Shown here: positions 10,517-18,828 of the stretch, in pieces | How positions within the stretch are numbered: the first letter of the stretch is position 1 | How the letters are laid out: each line of letters begins with the position of its first letter | NCBI GenBank assembly: GCA_023266055.1 | Contig: JAHFRW010000002.1 | Span: 6,201-70,200 of the forward strand | Reading direction: 5' to 3' | DNA: 64,000 nt | Source: Gammaproteobacteria bacterium | GTDB lineage: Bacteria; Pseudomonadota; Gammaproteobacteria; Ga0077554; Ga007554 | Translations under genes and position numbers: made by a program | Notes under the pieces: generated by a model | What the model was told of the DNA's origin: nothing | Seen by the model: the letters and a program-made list of their open reading frames with translations, nothing else | Databases searched by the model: none

Positions 10517-11074
10517 ATGACACTTATTGACAAACAAGCCGCTGAAGCCGTCTATGCCAAGGCGGATTTGCTGCATTCCCGGCAAGCGGTAGATGCCGCG
10601 CTGGATCGCATGGCCGACGCGATTAGCGCGCAACTGAGCGACGCCAACCCGTTGGTGTTATGTGTCATGATTGGCGGGCTTATTCCGGCTGGAGCACTGC
10701 TGACGCGCCTGGATTTCCCCATGCAAATTGACTACATTCACGCCACCCGCTATCGCGGAGGCACACAAGGTGGCACGTTGCGCTGGGTCGCCAAGCCAGC
10801 CTGTTCCATGAAAGACCGTATAGTCTTGCTGATTGACGATATTCTTGACGAAGGTATTACCCTGGGCGCCATCGTGGATGAATGCAATGCTGACGGCGCG
10901 CGGGCTGTTTATACCGCCGTGCTGGTCGAAAAATTGCATGACAGAAAGAACGGACTCAAGGCCACTTTTAAAGGTCTGGATGTAGAAGACCGCTATGTAT
11001 TTGGATACGGTATGGACTATAAGGGTTATTTGCGCAATGCGCCTGGCATCTATGCGGTTGCAGATGACAATTGA
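10517..11074 (+). CDS. Hypoxanthine-guanine phosphoribosyltransferase family protein
   Basis: Type I phosphoribosyltransferase of 185 residues that should convert hypoxanthine and/or guanine plus PRPP to the nucleotide. The PRPP-binding loop is VLLIDDILDEGITLGAI (about residues 98-114). The flexible-loop region (YRGGTQGGTLRW) and the pyrophosphate loop (VLCVMIGGLIPAGALL) are also recognisable. Its neighbour downstream encodes a phosphorylase predicted to release hypoxanthine or adenine from methylthio-nucleosides, so the pair could form a purine-salvage route. Annotated relatives are often called hypoxanthine-guanine phosphoribosyltransferase; base preference is inferred. Confidence 0.9.
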   Translation: MTLIDKQAAEAVYAKADLLHSRQAVDAALDRMADAISAQLSDANPLVLCVMIGGLIPAGALLTRLDFPMQIDYIHATRYRGGTQGGTLRWVAKPACSMKDRIVLLIDDILDEGITLGAIVDECNADGARAVYTAVLVEKLHDRKNGLKATFKGLDVEDRYVFGYGMDYKGYLRNAPGIYAVADDN

Positions 11075-11149
11075 GCCAATGAAGATCGCGGGCCCGTTTG
11101 AATTATTGAACGGCCATTATTTAAATTACATTAGAAAACACATAAGATC

Positions 11150-11893
11150 ATGACAAAACTTGCCATTATCGGCGGCACCGGCCTTACCTCACTCAAGTCA
11201 CTGGAAATCATTCGGCGTGAAGTGGTACACACGCCCTATGGCGAAGCCTCTGGCCCTCTCACGTACGGCATTCTGTTTGGCAAGGAGGTCGTATTTCTTG
11301 CGCGTCACGGCTATGGGCATACCATACCGCCACACAAAATCAATTACCGCGCCAATATCTGGGCGCTACAACATACGGGTGTCAGCAACATCATCGCGAT
11401 TGCTGCGGTCGGCGGCATACGCAATGACATGGTGCCGGGTCGATTGATTGTGCCCGATCAAATCATTGACTACACCTGGTCACGCAAAAACACCTTCTTT
11501 GAAGATGGATTAACGCAGGTAGTACACATTGATTTCACCTTTCCCTATGATGAACCCTTGCGCCAACTCCTGCTCAAAGGGTGCAGCACCGCGCAACTGG
11601 ACGTATGCGATGGTGGCACCTACGGCGCTACCCAGGGTCCACGTCTGGAGACCGCTGCGGAAATTGACCGCATGGAGCGCGATGGGTGTGCCATGGTGGG
11701 CATGACCGGTATGCCGGAAGCGGCCCTGGCGCGTGAGCTGGGCATGGGCTACGCTACCTGTGCGGTCTCTGTTAACTGGGCGGCGGGACGGGGCGGTGGC
11801 AGCATCATCAAAATGGAAGAAATAGAAGCCACCGTAAAAACCGGCATGGAAAAGGTGCGCGAGTTACTTGGGTACGTCGTACCGCTGGTTTAG
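11150..11893 (+). CDS. S-methyl-5'-thioinosine / methylthioadenosine phosphorylase
   Basis: Purine nucleoside phosphorylase family (PNP/MTAP clade) of 247 residues. It splits methylthio-nucleosides, products of polyamine and AHL synthesis, into a base and methylthioribose-1-phosphate. Landmarks are IIGGTGL at the N-terminus (phosphate loop), RHGYGHTIPPHKINYRANIWAL, AIAAVGGIRNDM, and GGTYGATQGPRLETAAEIDRM followed by CAMVGMTGMPEAALARELG. The substrate-binding segment NWAAGRGGG resembles the methylthioinosine-specific enzyme described in Pseudomonas more than MTAP, but that choice is inference. The preceding phosphoribosyltransferase would recapture released hypoxanthine. Confidence 0.88.
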   Translation: MTKLAIIGGTGLTSLKSLEIIRREVVHTPYGEASGPLTYGILFGKEVVFLARHGYGHTIPPHKINYRANIWALQHTGVSNIIAIAAVGGIRNDMVPGRLIVPDQIIDYTWSRKNTFFEDGLTQVVHIDFTFPYDEPLRQLLLKGCSTAQLDVCDGGTYGATQGPRLETAAEIDRMERDGCAMVGMTGMPEAALARELGMGYATCAVSVNWAAGRGGGSIIKMEEIEATVKTGMEKVRELLGYVVPLV

Positions 11894-12258
11894 TCTTGAT
11901 CAGGGAGGTTCTGTTTAAATGAGGGCTTCCTGAAGATAATTGTAATACCTGCCAAGGCGAATGAGTGCCCTGTGGGGTGGTTTCTGGCGAGTATATCGGG
12001 TAACCAACCATTGGTTCGCAGGCCTGTTTGAGTTGCCATCTTCTTCATCTTCCCGCAAATGCTGTGATAATCGTAAAAATCCAGACGCCTGTTCCCGTGC
12101 CAGAGGCTGCATGCGGAGCCGTGCGGCAGGATTATTGCCTGAACGCATCAAAAAAATTGACGGGCTAAGCTATAATAAGTATCATTACCGGCTTGGCACT
12201 GCTCTTGAAATGAGTTGCAAAACGATTTTGAGCAGTGTGGAGTGGTTTAGTGCACGTT
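11894..12258. other. Intergenic region before the tRNA cluster
   Basis: 365 bases with no convincing gene: the open frames here have no family features and no ribosome site. It contains the likely tRNA promoter near 12157-12185. An imperfect inverted repeat (TCAGGGAG ... CTTCCTGA) just after the phosphorylase stop could end its transcript but has no T-run. Confidence 0.5.
12157..12185 (+). promoter_or_regulatory. Probable sigma-70 promoter of the tRNA cluster
   Basis: TTGACG at 12157-12162 and TATCAT at 12180-12185 are separated by 17 bases. This would start transcription about 65 bases before tRNA-Pro. A perfect TATAAT also occurs at 12171-12176 but is only 8 bases from the -35. Confidence 0.45.
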
Positions 12259-12335
12259 CGGGGTATAGCGCAGCCTGGTAGCGCGCCTGCTTTGGGAGCA
12301 GGATGTCGAGAGTTCGAATCCCTCTACCCCGACCA
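12259..12335 (+). tRNA. tRNA-Pro (UGG)
   Basis: A 77-base cloverleaf. The acceptor stem CGGGGTA pairs with TACCCCG and the 3' ACCA is encoded. The anticodon loop TTTGGGA gives UGG, and the T-loop is GTTCGAATC. First of four tRNA genes in a row. Confidence 0.97.
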
Positions 12336-12563
12336 TTTTTTATTTCAATTCGGTAGCGTTGTGGTGTTTTGGACCGCACCCTGAAAGCACTAATCTGACG
12401 CCGTGATGGCAAATAAGATATTGAAATTAATGAATTCATGATTGGGTGCTGGCGGCCTTCGCAGGGCCACAGATATCACGGAATATCACCCGGGCCCGAA
12501 ATCTTATACATCAGCAGCAGGTTTCAGTGGCTTTTAGGGTTATACTGCCCGCTTTGGCTTTTA

Positions 12564-12640
12564 GCGCCCGTAGCTCATCCGGATAGAGCATCGGCCTTCT
12601 AAGCCGAGGGTAGCAGGTTCGAGTCCTGCCGGGCGCGCCA
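12564..12640 (+). tRNA. tRNA-Arg (UCU)
   Basis: A 77-base cloverleaf. The acceptor GCGCCCG pairs with CGGGCGC, followed by G and an encoded CCA. The anticodon loop CTTCTAA gives UCU, which reads AGA/AGG codons. Confidence 0.96.
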
Positions 12641-12686
12641 GTATTGATAGTGCTTAATGCGTGTTCGGCGCAGGTAGCAGGTTTAT

Positions 12687-12763
12687 GGTGGCCGTAGCTC
12701 AGTTGGTAGAGTCCCGGATTGTGATTCCGGTTGTCGTGGGTTCGAGCCCCATCGGTCACCCCA
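12687..12763 (+). tRNA. tRNA-His (GUG)
   Basis: The anticodon loop TTGTGAT gives GUG. The extra 5' G (position -1) needed for histidine identity is encoded at 12687, opposite discriminator C12760. The acceptor GTGGCCG pairs with CGGTCAC (one G-U), and CCA is encoded. Confidence 0.97.
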
Positions 12764-12840
12764 TTTTCTGCCGCAAGGGCAAAAAGATTTTTATAAAATA
12801 ATACATCAGGCCGTGGATGGCAGATGTGAAAGATTTCTTA

Positions 12841-12916
12841 GGGCCGTTAGCTCAGTTGGTAGAGCTGCTGACTCTTAATCAGTAGGTCGCAGGTTCGAGT
12901 CCCGCACGGCCCACCA
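12841..12916 (+). tRNA. tRNA-Lys (CUU)
   Basis: A 76-base cloverleaf. The acceptor GGGCCGT pairs with ACGGCCC, and ACCA is encoded. The anticodon loop CTCTTAA gives CUU, reading AAG only. A UUU lysine tRNA must exist elsewhere in the genome. Confidence 0.95.
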
Positions 12917-13041
12917 TTCTTGTTTTCTCGACGTTCGTCGCGTGCAGTCCCCTGATGATCAAGGGCGGTTGCATGGCTGTTAAAGTCACCATGGTATCGA
13001 GCAAGGCGAGGTTGGCAAGACTGCGCTGATCAATCGTATTG

Positions 13042-14838
13042 CTATATCGTAGCCCATAGTGATTCAAACTCTTTTTGCTTGTCTTCCGTGCTTGTTGCCA
13101 ATGTTTCGTGGGCGTCAGGTACCAGTGAGAATTGGAACTGGGTAAAGATGCCGGTGTCATCAATTAATTCATTGAGCATGATGTGCTGAATACCGTTATG
13201 CATTTGCACAAGAATTTTATCACCTGAGGCAAATGATTGTGCGGGCACGATTAATGTGGCCGCCTGATTGATGACTTTCAGTTCCGGTAAAAGCAGAGCG
13301 GCCAGAAACTCGTTTATTTCTGTATCAGCACGGCGTACCTGCACAGTTTCAGCCATGGGGGTGATCATTTGAATACCAAACTCAAGTGCTGATGAGACGG
13401 TGTTTTTCATCCAGCGAATGACTGCGATTCCCCATTCAGGGGTATCCTCTTCACGAGTACCATGTACGGCAATGAGTTCACCAATACGTAATGCGGTAGT
13501 GAGGCTGCCGGACCATGATAAGCAGGCGCCTCCGGCGCTTTCATTGACGACTTTACAGCCGTGAGTTGCATAGATTGATGTGCCCTGCTGTGATTTTCCG
13601 ATATCGTGATCGTTGGTTAATCCCTGTTGTGTTCTGGCATAGGCAGTTTGGTGAGCGATGCTCCACACATCCTGCACCGGTGTCTGCGTTGCGCCCCCTA
13701 ATTCATGAGCGGTGAAAGACGCGTGTGTTGTTGGTTGAGTTCTGATACTTTTGGGGTCAACGTCATTGGCAATGAGATGATGTGCCGTATTCAGTCCCAG
13801 GCCAATAATTAGTGTTGAATTTTTGTGGATGCGTGAAAGATTGCGTTTGGATGCCATGGACCATGCAGATGTCAGCCGTCGCAACAAGCCAGACGGTATG
13901 GATGATTCCGCAGATAACGGTGTTTGTGTGGTAGAGCGGTTATGAGAGACGCTTGTCAGATACGCTACTAATGTCGTAGTGTCCAGTGTCAGACAGCCGA
14001 TGAGTGGGCGATTTTTGTCACGCCGTCCCCGCGTAGTTAGAAACGCTGTGGGCTCGTCTTTATTTTGATTGATGATGTAGACTGCCGACAGGTTATCGGT
14101 ATTTAGTACGGGGTTCAGGGTGCAATGTGCGGCCCATTGGTCAAGCGCTGAAAATGTGATGTTGATTTCATCCTGCGATAAGTGGTAAGGCCCCGCGATG
14201 CTGAGTAGCAGGGCTTTTTTATAGAGATTGTCAATATTATGATGGGGGGACATTTTATGATTGTTATCATGAACCGGGCTTTCATCCAGCATTTTCAGTT
14301 GGGCGTAATGGTATAGTTGATGAATATCATGCCAGGTGGTTGCAGGGCACGGCGTGTAGGTCTGGTATGAAGTGAGCAGTAGCTCTGTCAGGTAATGCAT
14401 GGCGCGATGCAAGGGTATCAGGGATTTTCCAGCCGTAAATACGGGTGTTTGATTGGTAATAAGGCTGCTTAATACAATTTTGTAACCGTTGGCCATTTCC
14501 GCATAGAGTTCGCGTGTCAGCATGGCGGCCTTATAGTTTTTGTCGGCCAGAGGGAAGGCCTGACCAATGTAGTATTTTTTGAGTGTTTCCGTAATATGGT
14601 GGGTAGGTTCTCTGAACAATTCCAGGATTTGACTGCGATGCTGCATGGCAATCAGGCTTCTGTTCATGGTGACCAGCGCATGATAGATCATCCGTGCGGC
14701 TCGGCCGACGTCGGCAAGAGGCAGTTGCTCAACCCAGGATTTAACCTTGGTAGGATGAGGGTCGAAGCCCAGGTCATGGGACTCCCGCAGCGATGGGATC
14801 TGTAAATGGGTAGAGCTGTAAGCGCTGTGTTGGCCCAT
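13042..14838 (-). CDS. Hypothetical protein with C-terminal PilZ-like domain (paralogue 1)
   Basis: A 598-residue protein with no signal peptide or membrane segment. The N-terminal half is mostly helical (VKSWVEQLPLADVGRAARMIYHALVTMNRSLI...) and I do not recognise a family for it. Residues ~440-520 read as a PilZ-like barrel: CKVVNESAGGACLSWSG, then GELIAVHG, WGIAVIRWMKN and LEFGIQMI. A clear RxxxR in front is not seen, so c-di-GMP binding is uncertain. It is a full-length paralogue of the next gene upstream (15012-16787), sharing the VKDWL/VKSWV, MANGYKI, CPATTWHDIHQ/CPATVWHDIHQ and PilZ-like segments. The stop converges on the tRNA cluster. Function unknown; a c-di-GMP or surface-behaviour role is inference. 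Confidence 0.8.
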   Translation of the reverse strand: MGQHSAYSSTHLQIPSLRESHDLGFDPHPTKVKSWVEQLPLADVGRAARMIYHALVTMNRSLIAMQHRSQILELFREPTHHITETLKKYYIGQAFPLADKNYKAAMLTRELYAEMANGYKIVLSSLITNQTPVFTAGKSLIPLHRAMHYLTELLLTSYQTYTPCPATTWHDIHQLYHYAQLKMLDESPVHDNNHKMSPHHNIDNLYKKALLLSIAGPYHLSQDEINITFSALDQWAAHCTLNPVLNTDNLSAVYIINQNKDEPTAFLTTRGRRDKNRPLIGCLTLDTTTLVAYLTSVSHNRSTTQTPLSAESSIPSGLLRRLTSAWSMASKRNLSRIHKNSTLIIGLGLNTAHHLIANDVDPKSIRTQPTTHASFTAHELGGATQTPVQDVWSIAHQTAYARTQQGLTNDHDIGKSQQGTSIYATHGCKVVNESAGGACLSWSGSLTTALRIGELIAVHGTREEDTPEWGIAVIRWMKNTVSSALEFGIQMITPMAETVQVRRADTEINEFLAALLLPELKVINQAATLIVPAQSFASGDKILVQMHNGIQHIMLNELIDDTGIFTQFQFSLVPDAHETLATSTEDKQKEFESLWATI

Positions 14839-15011
14839 GATGCGTCAGTCCTGAGTATTCCCCTGAAGTATGTGGGGTGTATCATGAATAACGGCAGGCA
14901 TGGCGAATACTTAAGCAGTAAATTGTACTTTTCAGGTGAAGTACGTGAGGAAATATGTGAAGTCGTTCCTTGATTCGCGGCTAAGCTATTGACGCGCTTT
15001 ACACCTGTTTT

Positions 15012-16787
15012 TTATAGCATGGCCCATAATCTTTCAAAATTCTTGTCGTGAGCCTGGTTGATGGACACCAGGATCTCATCGGCTGTTTGTACCGGCATAA
15101 AGCGAAATTGTGTAAAACCCGGGGTGTTTTCCAATGTTTCAGTGAGTAAGGCGTGACGTGTGCCGCAGCTCATGGTGATGGTGATTTCAGCACCGATCGG
15201 AAACGCATTGGCGGGTGTAATCAATGAGATGGACTGGTTATCATTTTTTACTTCAGGTAACAACAAGGCCGGAATGGCAGGGTCACCATTTCTTTCGGCG
15301 ATCAGGGTGCGCACCAATACAGTTTCAGCAGTGGGCGCCAGCATTTGAATGCCAAATTCCAGTTCTGAAGGTTTGGTATTTCTTATCCAGCGAATAACCG
15401 CCATTTCCCATTCATTTGAGCCACTGTCGCTGGTAATTTTAATGCTGACAATTTCACCGGTACGGAATATTTTTTGCTGATTATCACCCTCCCATGTCAA
15501 GCCTGCACCTCCTGTGCTTTCGTTAATCACGGTGCAGGTGTAAGTTGTCGGTGTTGTTCTTGTGCCGGGCAATGTTAATGTCATGTTTTTATCGCCAGAC
15601 TGTTTTTTGAAGTAGTCTCCGCGTGCATTACTGCGTGTTGCTGTAGTTTTTTCCGCGCCATTGTAAGTGGGGTTGGTCATCAGTACCAGAGGTTGTCCGG
15701 CGTTTTTCCCGGGGTGCCTGACGAGTATATCTGCTGTTTTTTCGGCAAAATGACAGGCGGCTTCAAGCCCGACGGTGAGCGTGAATGTGCCAGCTTTTCT
15801 CAGGCGCGGGAAGCTGCGCCGGGATACAATGCCCCATGCGGAAATCAGCCAGCGTGATAACCCGGGCGAGAGCGTGGATGTGTTCGTTGTGCCGGGTGTG
15901 AGTTGCTCTAGTTTGCCGCTGGTGAGCAGATGCAGGTAATCCACCAGGTCGGTCGTGTCGAGGGCGCGACACGATTCCATCTGGCAGTTTTTGTTATAGG
16001 CTAATGCTGTTGGCGGCTCATCCCGGGTTAGATTGATAATAAAGGCACCCGAGACACTGCCAGAGTCAGTTGCCATGGTGAGTCCGCTATACAGCGTCCA
16101 GTCACCACTGAGTGCCGCATAAATTTCTGTAATGCCTTCCTGGGAGAGTTGATAGGGGTTGGTCAGCGCCAATAACAGGCACTGCTTGTAAATATTGCTG
16201 ATGCTGCGATAGCTGTTGACAGGATTTTCGTTGTCTTGTACCGGACTGTCGTGCAGTTTCTTTTGCTCTGCGTAACGATAGATTTGATGGATGTCATGCC
16301 ACACCGTTGCCGGACAGGTGGCGTACATCTGATAGGAGGTCAGTACCACGCGGTTCAGGTAACTGATGGCGCGATGCAGATGAATCAGCATCATGCTGGC
16401 AGTCGCATTGTTGATCAGCAGATTGTCGATGATGATCTTGTAGCCATTTGCCATTTCCATATGCAGTTCACGGCTTAAATGTGCTGTCTTGAGATTGATT
16501 TCAGTTAATGGTAAGGGCACGTTTAAATAATGTTTTTTGAGCTCGGTTGTAACGTGTTGTACGGGGGGTCTGAAAAACTCCAGAATTTGAAAACGGTGCT
16601 GGGTGGGCACCGTGGAGCGGTTCAGTGTTGTCAGTTCGTTGTATACCAGGCGTGTTGTTTCGCCGGTATTGGCTACAGGTAAGCCATCCAGCCAGTCCTT
16701 TACCTTGAGGGGATGTGTCTGGCAGGTGTTGTCGAGGCGTTCGTGTTTTTGCGGAAAATGTAATTTGATAACGCTGCTATTTTCCAT
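15012..16787 (-). CDS. Hypothetical protein with C-terminal PilZ-like domain (paralogue 2)
   Basis: About 591 residues. The ATG at 16787 is preferred because GGAG lies 9 bases upstream (16797-16800); an earlier in-frame ATG at 16805 would add six residues. It shares the whole architecture of the neighbouring 13042-14838 gene: LKVKDWLDGLPVANTGETTRLVYNELTTLNRSTV at the N-terminus, MANGYKIIIDNLL, CPATVWHDIHQIYRYAEQKKL, and a C-terminal PilZ-like domain (CTVINESTGGAGLTWEG, GEIVSIKI, WEMAVIRWIRN, LEFGIQML). No membrane segments. The two copies have diverged widely in the middle, so the duplication is old. Role unknown. Confidence 0.8.
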   Translation of the reverse strand: MENSSVIKLHFPQKHERLDNTCQTHPLKVKDWLDGLPVANTGETTRLVYNELTTLNRSTVPTQHRFQILEFFRPPVQHVTTELKKHYLNVPLPLTEINLKTAHLSRELHMEMANGYKIIIDNLLINNATASMMLIHLHRAISYLNRVVLTSYQMYATCPATVWHDIHQIYRYAEQKKLHDSPVQDNENPVNSYRSISNIYKQCLLLALTNPYQLSQEGITEIYAALSGDWTLYSGLTMATDSGSVSGAFIINLTRDEPPTALAYNKNCQMESCRALDTTDLVDYLHLLTSGKLEQLTPGTTNTSTLSPGLSRWLISAWGIVSRRSFPRLRKAGTFTLTVGLEAACHFAEKTADILVRHPGKNAGQPLVLMTNPTYNGAEKTTATRSNARGDYFKKQSGDKNMTLTLPGTRTTPTTYTCTVINESTGGAGLTWEGDNQQKIFRTGEIVSIKITSDSGSNEWEMAVIRWIRNTKPSELEFGIQMLAPTAETVLVRTLIAERNGDPAIPALLLPEVKNDNQSISLITPANAFPIGAEITITMSCGTRHALLTETLENTPGFTQFRFMPVQTADEILVSINQAHDKNFERLWAML

Positions 16788-16815
16788 GTCACGCTTCTCC
16801 AGCATTCAGGTTGTT

Positions 16816-16850
16816 TTTGCTACGACGCCAGGCACCGTCTTCAGGAGGAA
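16816..16850 (-). repeat. Short repeat copy 1 (CTGGCGTCGTAGCAA) upstream of the PilZ-like gene
   Basis: On the minus strand, TCCTGA, nine bases, then CTGGCGTCGTAGCAA occurs here and again at 31057-31085. In one frame it reads P-E-D-G-A-W-R-R-S-K-N and runs on to a TGA that ends one base before the ATG at 16787. No start codon is found for this short frame because a TAG precedes it. Confidence 0.4.
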
Positions 16851-17040
16851 GTGGTTTCTTGGTGTGCTATGGCGAGGCTTGTTCTATTTATCGGCGATCG
16901 CTGTCAATTACTTAGCGTTTGCTCAGGATTTTGCATAGGGTATGAACGGGTACATGGGCCGCGCGGACCTGCGTCCGGGTTTTTGGGCTGGAGTTAAAAG
17001 CTTATATTTATTAATGGTCTGGATTGGGTTTGTGGGGGTG

Positions 17041-18048
17041 TTAGAACGCCGGTAGTTTGCTGGGCGCGCCACTGCGCTCCTGAACCAGACGCGGGACCAG
17101 ATAACCAGGCAGGCGATTGCGCAGCGCCTGCATAAGCTGCCGGGCATGGCCTGGTTCCACGTCGAAATGGCTGGCGCCTTGTACCTTGTCGAGCAGATGC
17201 AGGTAGTAAGGCGTAACGCCAGTCTCAAACAGGCGCTCGCTCAGGGCGGTGAGAGCGTCCGGGGTGTCATTGACGCCCCGTAATAGCACGGACTGATTTA
17301 ATAGCACCACACCGGCGGTGGCGAGACTTGACAGGGCGCTGGCGACGGCGGTGTCGAGTTCATTGGCGTGGTTGGCATGGATGACCATGACAGGTTTGAG
17401 GCGGGAACGGCGCAACCAGTGCAGCAATGCCTCATCCACCCTCTCCGGCAAGACAATGGGCAGGCGGGTGTGGATGCGCAGCCGTTTCAGATGGGGTATA
17501 TCAGACAGGCGTTGTGCCAGCGGTGCCAGCCGTTGGTCAGGGAGTGTCAGTGGGTCACCGCCGCTCAAAATGACTTCAATTATTGTAGTATCGGATGCGA
17601 TATAATCCACGGCGGCATCCCAGCCTTGGCTGGCGGGGTTGGCATCCCCGTACGGGAAGTGTCGCCGAAAGCAATAACGGCAATGAATTGCGCAGGCGCC
17701 CGTGGTCACCAGTAGTACCCGCCCGTGGTATTTGTGTAATACTCCCGGCACGGGCATGGCGGCAAGGTCACCTACCGGATCAACAACATAGCCTGGCAGC
17801 AGGGTTTCCTCATCGTGCAGGGGGAAGACCTGGCGTAGCAGGGGATCGTGCGGGTCACCCTTGCGCATGCGTGCCACATAGCCGCGTGGCACCCGCAATG
17901 CGAACTGGCGACGGGCCAGTGGCCCGAGTGGCAGGGCGTGGGGAGGGAGATCCAGCATTTCCAGTAGCTCATCCGGATTATGAATGGCTTGAGCCAGTAG
18001 TTTTTGCCATGCAGTGGCCTGCCCAGAAACTGGAATTCGCGGTAACAT
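17041..18048 (-). CDS. epmB: EpmB, EF-P lysine 34 2,3-aminomutase
   Basis: Radical SAM, PLP-dependent enzyme of 335 residues that converts L-lysine to (R)-beta-lysine for attachment to EF-P. The cluster motif CxxxCxxC is CAIHCRYC (Cys119, Cys123, Cys126), preceded by KYHGRVLLVTTGA and followed by FRRHFPY. VILSGGDPLTLPD and the C-terminal PYYLHLLDKVQGASHFDV fit the lysine-aminomutase fold. The short length, without a zinc domain, matches EpmB rather than catabolic KamA. It is divergent from efp-epmA, 180 bases away, so all three factors of the pathway sit together. Confidence 0.95.
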   Translation of the reverse strand: MLPRIPVSGQATAWQKLLAQAIHNPDELLEMLDLPPHALPLGPLARRQFALRVPRGYVARMRKGDPHDPLLRQVFPLHDEETLLPGYVVDPVGDLAAMPVPGVLHKYHGRVLLVTTGACAIHCRYCFRRHFPYGDANPASQGWDAAVDYIASDTTIIEVILSGGDPLTLPDQRLAPLAQRLSDIPHLKRLRIHTRLPIVLPERVDEALLHWLRRSRLKPVMVIHANHANELDTAVASALSSLATAGVVLLNQSVLLRGVNDTPDALTALSERLFETGVTPYYLHLLDKVQGASHFDVEPGHARQLMQALRNRLPGYLVPRLVQERSGAPSKLPAF

Positions 18049-18160
18049 AGTGACAGTTTAACCTAAAAGCGGTGATGAAGGCGTCGCTGGCAGGGTGAAG
18101 ATGTTAAATTCTGGCAAAAAACTGGTACAGAGTTCTGCCCGGATTGAGCATATTATTCAT

Positions 18161-18189
18161 TTGCGGCGGGTTTCAGTTGCCAGTAATAT
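18161..18189 (+). promoter_or_regulatory. Possible sigma-70 promoter of efp
   Basis: TTGCGG at 18161-18166 and TAATAT at 18184-18189 have a 17-base spacer, about 40 bases before the efp ATG. Neither box is a perfect consensus. Confidence 0.35.
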
Positions 18190-18228
18190 CTGCAACGGAC
18201 CAATAACTTTTTTAATGATGAGGATGGC

Positions 18229-18798
18229 ATGGGTACAGTCAGCACTAACGAATTCAAATCAGGTCTCAAAGTCATGCTTGACGGCGACCCCTGCTCAATT
18301 CTTGAAAATGAGTTTGTAAAACCCGGTAAGGGACAGGCGTTCAATCGGGTCAGGATTCGTAACCTGAAAAATGGCCGTGTTATTGAGCGTACCTTTAAAT
18401 CGGGTGATACTCTGGAAGCGGCTGATGTTGTCGATGTGGAAATGCAATACCTCTACAACGACGGCCAGCACTGGTATTTTATGAACCCTGAAAGTTTTGA
18501 GCAGGTGGGTGCGGATGCTCCGGCAGTGGAAGACGCCATTAAATGGCTCAAGGCCGAAGATGTTTGCACGGTAACGTTGTGGAACGGCGTACCGTTGGCC
18601 ATTACGCCGCCCAACACGGTGTTGCTCAAAGTCACGGAAACCGATCCCGGTTTGCGTGGTGATACCTCGGGTGGTGGCGGCAAGCCTGCCACTCTTGAAA
18701 CCGGTGCAGTGGTGCGTGTGCCCTTGTTTGTTGAAATCGGTGATTTGCTCAAGGTCAATACCCGTACTGGCGAGTATTTGTCGCGCAGTAAAGGTTGA
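18229..18798 (+). CDS. efp: Elongation factor P
   Basis: Translation factor of 189 residues that relieves ribosome stalling at polyproline stretches. The modified lysine is visible in VKPGKGQAF as Lys34, the site expected for EpmA-type beta-lysylation, flanked by Pro32 and Gly33/Gly35. Domain order is the normal KOW-like domain (1-65) and two OB domains, ending GEYLSRSKG. Followed after 30 bases by epmA, and divergent from epmB. Confidence 0.98.
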   Translation: MGTVSTNEFKSGLKVMLDGDPCSILENEFVKPGKGQAFNRVRIRNLKNGRVIERTFKSGDTLEAADVVDVEMQYLYNDGQHWYFMNPESFEQVGADAPAVEDAIKWLKAEDVCTVTLWNGVPLAITPPNTVLLKVTETDPGLRGDTSGGGGKPATLETGAVVRVPLFVEIGDLLKVNTRTGEYLSRSKG

Positions 18799-18828
18799 TG
18801 CTGGAGGCCGTGCGGCGCGGGCTCATGC

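Noticed and set aside
12193..12208. TTGGCACTGCTCTTGA resembling a sigma-54 promoter before the tRNA cluster
   Set aside because: The -12 element lacks the required GC (it reads GA), and tRNA operons are not expected to use sigma-54.
12259..12916. tRNA cluster as an integration site for a mobile element
   Set aside because: No integrase, no duplicated tRNA 3' end and no phage genes are seen nearby.
16964..16984. CGGAC-CTGC-GTCCG hairpin followed by T5 on the plus strand
   Set aside because: No plus-strand gene ends upstream of it, and on the minus strand (epmB side) there is no T-run after the stem.
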